Source: an uncultured Bacilli bacterium (lineage in GTDB: Bacteria; Bacillota_I; Bacilli_A; RF39; UBA660). Taken from it: a DNA stretch of 16,825 nucleotides. The notes under the pieces were generated by a model that saw only the letters and a program-made list of their open reading frames with translations, made no database searches and had not been told where the DNA came from. Each line of letters opens with the position of its first letter. The first letter of the stretch is position 1. The DNA lies in the NCBI GenBank assembly GCA_934101115.1, contig CAKOPW010000023.1:1-16825 (forward strand). The letters run 5' to 3'. This document shows positions 13,680-16,825 of the stretch, piece after piece. Both the position numbers and the translations under genes were made by a program.

Positions 13680-15056
13680 ATGAATCCTGAAGAGTATTTC
13701 AACCCCACCTTCTTTACTGATTATTTCAAATCGAAGTTAAGGACGAAGAAGGGCGGGGCGTTAGATGGGCTTACCCCTGATACCTTTTGGAAAAGGTATG
13801 AGCGGGAATTAGAGGTCATCTCCAAACGATGTTTGGAGGGAACCTATAAGTTCTCTCCCTATTTGGAAAAGCTGATATTGAAGGGGAAGGATAAATTTCC
13901 AAGAATACTTTCCGTGCCTTCCATGAGAGACAGAATGGTTTTGGGGGCACTCAATAAATACCTTCAGGATACATTCCCAGAGGCGGTTAATCATGAAGTC
14001 CCAAATCAGTATATTAAAGAGGTAAGCGATTTCTTGGCAGAACATTCCAAGGATAAACTCTACTTTCTGAAAACGGATATCAAGGGCTTCTATGATAATA
14101 TTGATCTCAATACGCTTTATGAAAAATTAGAGTCACGTGTCGATGAACATATCTTGCGACTCATCATGACTGCGATTGATACGATAACTATTCCAAGAGA
14201 TGCGTCTCGACATTCCTCTCCACAGGAGCCAAGACTGAAGGGCGTTCCACAAGGTTTAGCTATATCTAATATCCTTGCGTCGATTTCTATGCTGGATTTC
14301 GATGCTGTTGTCAAAGGAAAATATCGTCATTGTATCTACAAAAGATATGTTGATGATATATTGGTATTGAGTACTACTCCTCTGAATACATTCTCTGTAG
14401 ATGAGATACAATGTGAATTTATATTGAAGAAATTAGGCTTACGCCTTTCTCCGGATAAAACAATGTATGGGGAAGTGGGGGATATCTCTTTCGATTACAT
14501 AGGATACATGATTCAGTCGGCTCTTTCCATATCTGTTCGCAAGAAAAATGTTCAGGTTTTTCTGAATCGCATATCCCGATTGATCTCACGATATCGCAGC
14601 CAGAAGTCTAACCCTTTCCTTCGTCCTCGCTTTATAGCAGAAGATAAGGAACTTGATGAATATTATATAGCTTTAATCAATCAGAAATTGGCAGGAATCA
14701 AAGTTGCCAATCATCTATTTGGCTGGATTGCATACTTCCAGGCGATGACGGATATACACCAGTTGTATGAACTTGATACGGTCATTCACAAGAAGTTCTT
14801 GAGTGGTTGTGAAATAGAGCCAAAAATCTGTCATTTGCAGGATGTCTATTGGGATATCAAAAAACATGCAGGCAAACATAAGTTGCTTGATCTTGATGCT
14901 ATAAAAAATATAGGAGATATGAAGGCTTTTCTTTTATCAAGAGGGCTGATTGATAAGGATTTCAAATATGATGATGATGAAATTCAAAAGAGATATTATA
15001 TTCATCTGGAGCACTTGAAGAAAGATGCTTGGAAGAGTATTGGTATAACTTATTAG
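13680..15056 (+). CDS. Defence-type reverse transcriptase (UG/DRT class)
   Basis: The 458-residue protein has all core RT motifs in order: ALDGLTPDTFWKRY (27-40) and RILSVPSMRDRMV (75-87) in the fingers, motif A FLKTDIKGFYDNI with D133, motif B KGVPQGLAIS (187-196), the active site YVDD (223-226), motif D GLRLSPDKT (253-261) and motif E FDYIGYMI (271-278). A C-terminal extension of about 170 residues replaces the thumb/maturase region. No group II intron domain, endonuclease or retron-type signature is seen. Downstream come a structured RNA candidate, overlapping the stop codon, and a SLATT gene. RTs paired with SLATT proteins belong, as I recall, to unknown group 10 (DRT10). It should copy the RNA into cDNA that triggers or mediates defence; the subgroup needs a phylogeny. 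Confidence 0.85.
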   Translation: MNPEEYFNPTFFTDYFKSKLRTKKGGALDGLTPDTFWKRYERELEVISKRCLEGTYKFSPYLEKLILKGKDKFPRILSVPSMRDRMVLGALNKYLQDTFPEAVNHEVPNQYIKEVSDFLAEHSKDKLYFLKTDIKGFYDNIDLNTLYEKLESRVDEHILRLIMTAIDTITIPRDASRHSSPQEPRLKGVPQGLAISNILASISMLDFDAVVKGKYRHCIYKRYVDDILVLSTTPLNTFSVDEIQCEFILKKLGLRLSPDKTMYGEVGDISFDYIGYMIQSALSISVRKKNVQVFLNRISRLISRYRSQKSNPFLRPRFIAEDKELDEYYIALINQKLAGIKVANHLFGWIAYFQAMTDIHQLYELDTVIHKKFLSGCEIEPKICHLQDVYWDIKKHAGKHKLLDLDAIKNIGDMKAFLLSRGLIDKDFKYDDDEIQKRYYIHLEHLKKDAWKSIGITY

Positions 15057-15184
15057 GAGGAGGTCTTTAGACTTCGGTCTATGGGGTTTGCGATTCGCAT
15101 TCACTTTTTGTAAAGAATTTAATGCCGTAAGGTATGCCATGAAAATGGTTATTTCCGTTTTAAAATTGGGACCTCCTCCTTTTT
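15055..15184 (+). ncRNA. Structured RNA candidate between RT and SLATT
   Basis: AGGAGGAGGTC (15055-15065) pairs perfectly over 11 bases with GACCTCCTCCT (15170-15180), followed by TTTT, so the closing stem may double as a terminator. Inside are four hairpins: TAGAC-TTCG-GTCTA (15068-15081), TGCG-ATT-CGCA (15089-15099), ATGCC-GTAA-GGTAT (15122-15135) and CCAT-GAAA-ATGG (15137-15148). Three of the loops are the stable UUCG or GNRA types. Two segments remain single-stranded, about 15100-15121 and 15150-15169, and are possible template regions. The 5' arm includes the RT stop codon. Location, size and fold fit the template/partner RNA of a defence RT; an attenuator between the two genes is the main alternative. 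Confidence 0.7.
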
Positions 15185-15215
15185 CTATATGAAACACTAA
15201 TAAGAAAATGATGAT

Positions 15216-15812
15216 ATGAATTATTTAGATGATTTTTCAAACACGATTTATAAAACGATGTGTGCTCGTTTTACAGCTTTTCGTCGTATGAAACGCAATC
15301 GTGATGCTTCAAGGGTTGCAGAAACCATGTTTTCTGCCTCCATTATAGCAATTAGTTTGATAGCTCTGTTAAAGAAAGAGGCTGTACACACAGCAGAGAT
15401 TAGTATCTTTACTATTATTCTTTCAACATTTCTATTAGTTTTTTCTCATCTGTTTAGCAGTTTGAATTACAATAAGCGCATGGAAAATTATCATGATTGC
15501 GGTAACAAACTGAATTATTTATATCGTCAGATATATAGAGATATGAATTATTATTCAGAGGATGAGTTGAAAGAGAAATATCAGGATTATCTGGATCAGT
15601 ATGAGCAGATTTTGAGAGAGTTCAATCTCAATCATAGCTTATTCGATTATCAATATGCTGAAGTCATCAGGCAAGATTCTGATGTCCATCAGTTTAAAAG
15701 GTTATGTTTACGAATAAGATATTATTTTCTTGATGTATATATGTTTTATTGGCTTTTGGCGATCGTACCCGCCCTTGGTGTCTTCTACTGGTTCTTAGCT
15801 AATCTATATTGA
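15216..15812 (+). CDS. SLATT-domain membrane effector
   Basis: The 198-residue protein has the SLATT layout: a short basic N-terminal helix (TAFRRMKRNRDASR), two close membrane segments (about 37-53 and 60-82), then a long helical, charged region (90-165). A further hydrophobic segment ends the protein (176-198, WLLAIVPALGVFYWFLANLY). SLATT proteins are predicted pore-forming effectors of conflict systems, normally linked to nucleotide signalling, and one subfamily is linked to reverse transcriptases. Here it follows the RT by 160 bases occupied by the candidate ncRNA. The likely role is to damage the cell membrane when the RT/RNA part senses phage. The ATG at 15216 has only a poor ribosome-binding site, so expression may be kept low. 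No toxin-like frameshift is present. Confidence 0.8.
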   Translation: MNYLDDFSNTIYKTMCARFTAFRRMKRNRDASRVAETMFSASIIAISLIALLKKEAVHTAEISIFTIILSTFLLVFSHLFSSLNYNKRMENYHDCGNKLNYLYRQIYRDMNYYSEDELKEKYQDYLDQYEQILREFNLNHSLFDYQYAEVIRQDSDVHQFKRLCLRIRYYFLDVYMFYWLLAIVPALGVFYWFLANLY

Positions 15813-15844
15813 TATAGAGTAAAAAAACAAAGGAGAATAAAAAA

Positions 15845-15871
15845 TCCCCCGCAGCGGAGAAAGCTGCGGGG
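15845..15871 (-). terminator. Strong intrinsic terminator
   Basis: CCCCCGCAGC (from 15846) pairs perfectly with GCTGCGGGGG across a 7-base loop. On the - strand the stem is followed by ATTTTTTATT, a good U-run, so it terminates transcription coming from the amidase remnant to its right. On the + strand no T-run follows, but the stem may still slow transcripts leaving the SLATT gene. Confidence 0.75.
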
Positions 15872-15885
15872 GAAGTAGATAGAGG

Positions 15886-16167
15886 TTAGATGTGGAAGTC
15901 GATGTCTTCGAGCCAGTCTCGAACATCGAAGCACGGACAGTCCTTTCGGACATTAGGCAGGTCGCGATGGCCCAGGATCTCGGCATCGGGATAATCCACG
16001 CACAGGCTATGCAGCAGTTCCTCCATCGTCACTTTCTGTGCCAGGGTACGGGTGTCGGCGGGATGGCCGTTCGCGTCGAGTCCGCCCTCATAGCAGATAC
16101 CTATGGAGTGGGCGTTGTAGTGGCGGGCATGAGCCCCAGCGATTCCCTTCGGCCGGTGATCGTTGGT
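15886..16167 (-). pseudogene. 5'-truncated N-acetylmuramoyl-L-alanine amidase
   Basis: Read on the - strand, 93 codons end at TAA (15886-15888). They contain RHYNAHSIGICYEGGLDANG, then HPADTRT, EILGHRDLP and CPCFDVRDWLEDI. This is the C-terminal two-thirds of an Amidase_2/T7-lysozyme-like peptidoglycan amidase, with the zinc-binding histidine of GHRD and the following cysteine (DCPCFD). The N-terminal part with the first zinc histidine is missing, and an in-frame stop lies just upstream at 16168-16170. The segment is much richer in G+C than its surroundings, typical of the phage- or conjugative-element lysozymes found in Bacteroidales. A functional terminator still follows it. The + strand frame at 15892-16185 is only its antisense shadow. 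Confidence 0.85.
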
Positions 16168-16316
16168 TCAGGGCGTGTGGGGTAAAACTTGTGAAACTTG
16201 AATAAAGAAGATAGAAATTCCTTTCGAAAGGAAATACTATATTTCTCTTTCAACACATAGCTATGTGAATATAATCTGCATAAGATTAGGGCAAGAAGTA
16301 AAAACTCTCCCAAAAA

Positions 16317-16348
16317 TTTGGTAGTTTCACAGAAGACCCTTATTTTTG
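16317..16348 (+). promoter_or_regulatory. Third copy of the toxin-antitoxin promoter
   Basis: TTTG (16317-16320), 20 bases, TATTTTTG (16341-16348), nearly identical to 1889-1920 and followed by the same short leader. It appears intact although the gene behind it is broken. Confidence 0.65.
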
Positions 16349-16370
16349 TTACGAATTAAATATTGAAGTT

Positions 16371-16548
16371 ATGGCACTGTTAACATTACAGGTAGATAGC
16401 CCATCTTTGTTGGAGTAATTAAAGAATGTCCTCTCTCTTATGAGAGGCGTTAAAATAGTTTCTGACTCCCCTGTTTCAAGGAGTGCTGCTTTGGAAGATG
16501 TTCCAAACGCAGAAACTTTGGCAGCAATGAAAGAGGCAGAGAGTGGGC
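16371..16548 (+). pseudogene. Broken copy of the 1942 antitoxin gene
   Basis: The sequence is almost identical to 1942-2119 but codon 16 is TAA instead of CAA (MALLTLQVDSPSLLE then stop). After AGAGAGTGG similarity ends, so the last third of the gene and the toxin are missing. The near-identity at the DNA level points to a recent duplication. Confidence 0.85.
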
Positions 16549-16752
16549 TAAGGATCCTCTTGTAGATAGTTCCATATTGGAACATACTGCCTCTGCTCAG
16601 AAAATATCCAGTTCCCCAAATAGGGCTAAGCCTTTACTATGCTAGAAAGGGCACAGGGTTAACACGGGATATGGAGTATTCTTCTTTTTTATTGTACTTA
16701 TCTATTTTCCTGCAAAGTTAACAATAGTTTGCAGATATAAAGATTTTTGTAA

Positions 16753-16825
16753 CTATTCAGCGGTAGTAAGAATGGCCTGATTCCATCTAATATTTCTGTC
16801 AAATTTTCCTTGAAAATCATCTAAG
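16753..16825 (-). CDS. C-terminal end of an unidentified gene (partial)
   Basis: Reading leftward from the window edge, 23 codons (LDDFQGKFDRNIRWNQAILT, then TAE) end at TAG (16753-16755). The frame is open to the edge and the composition looks like real protein, but it is too short to assign a family. A - strand promoter-like TAACTTTG lies further downstream of its stop. Confidence 0.35.
   Translation of the reverse strand, partial: LDDFQGKFDRNIRWNQAILTTAE

Larger units (their letters stand above)
16168..16825. other. Right-hand decayed region
   Basis: It contains a perfect 16-base palindrome TTCCTTTCGAAAGGAA (16218-16233), a module promoter with a broken antitoxin (16317-16548), a short rhuM-like scrap (16571-16595), a possible - strand promoter (TAACTTTG read leftward from about 16720) and the end of a - strand gene at the right edge. 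No intact gene lies here. Confidence 0.5.

Noticed and set aside
13680..15056. Retron or group II intron identity for the reverse transcriptase
   Set aside because: No msr/msd-like inverted repeats upstream, no retron NAxxH or VTG motif, no maturase or HNH domain and no intron domain V structure nearby.
15055..15184. The structured RT-SLATT gap as a plain terminator only
   Set aside because: A simple terminator would not need about 100 bases with four more hairpins inside the closing stem; an attenuating effect remains possible and is noted with the ncRNA.
15892..16185. + strand open frame of 97 codons
   Set aside because: It is the antisense of the amidase remnant, whose - strand reading has clear family motifs; the + reading has none and no ribosome-binding site.
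16218..16233. Perfect palindrome TTCCTTTCGAAAGGAA as an operator
   Set aside because: It is not next to an intact gene or promoter, and the TTTCGAAA core is common in this window's repeats, so no function is claimed.

Overview
The window looks like chromosomal accessory DNA from a gut Bacteroidales, most likely a Prevotella/Segatella relative. The case rests on low GC, many promoters of the Bacteroidetes type (TTTG, then 19-20 bases, then TAnnTTTG), an UpxY-type antiterminator, RhuM and YafQ-type modules. No housekeeping gene, tRNA, rRNA or CRISPR array is visible. Every intact gene is on the + strand. Nothing was searched against a database; family calls come from motifs, sizes and gene order.

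Region 1 (1-6440) is a mosaic of duplicated pieces. It holds an intact UpxY/NusG-like antiterminator (636-1289), an antitoxin with a truncated ParE-like toxin, an intact RelE/YafQ-type toxin-antitoxin pair (1942-2474), a second pair whose toxin is frameshifted by an 11-bp tandem duplication, and an intact RhuM-family gene (4558-5493). Between them lies a repeated block: rhuM 3' end, a GC-rich dispersed repeat, a terminator-like hairpin, a promoter, and the 5' end of the antiterminator gene. Region 2 (6440-8350) holds a gene pair encoding an unknown protein and a PIN nuclease, then a 357-bp IS66-like deletion derivative with 16-bp perfect inverted repeats.

Region 3 (8355-15812) is a defence island with three neighbouring systems. 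First is a Kiwa pair, KwaA (membrane) and KwaB (DUF4868). Second is a probable five-gene operon that I cannot match to a named system: ADP-ribosyltransferase-like protein, GHKL-type ATPase with a preceding STAS-like segment, DUF4325 STAS-like protein, and two small single-span membrane proteins. Third is a defence-type reverse transcriptase and a SLATT membrane effector, separated by a highly structured ~130-nt candidate ncRNA whose ends close in an 11-bp perfect stem followed by a U-run. The RT-ncRNA-SLATT layout resembles the UG10/DRT10 kind of system. The ncRNA and the ART/GHKL/DUF4325 operon are the strongest candidates for new biology.

Region 4 (15813-16825) is decayed DNA: a GC-rich 5'-truncated N-acetylmuramoyl-L-alanine amidase on the - strand with its terminator, a broken second copy of the 1942 antitoxin with its promoter, a scrap of rhuM, and the last codons of an unidentified - strand gene that runs off the right edge.
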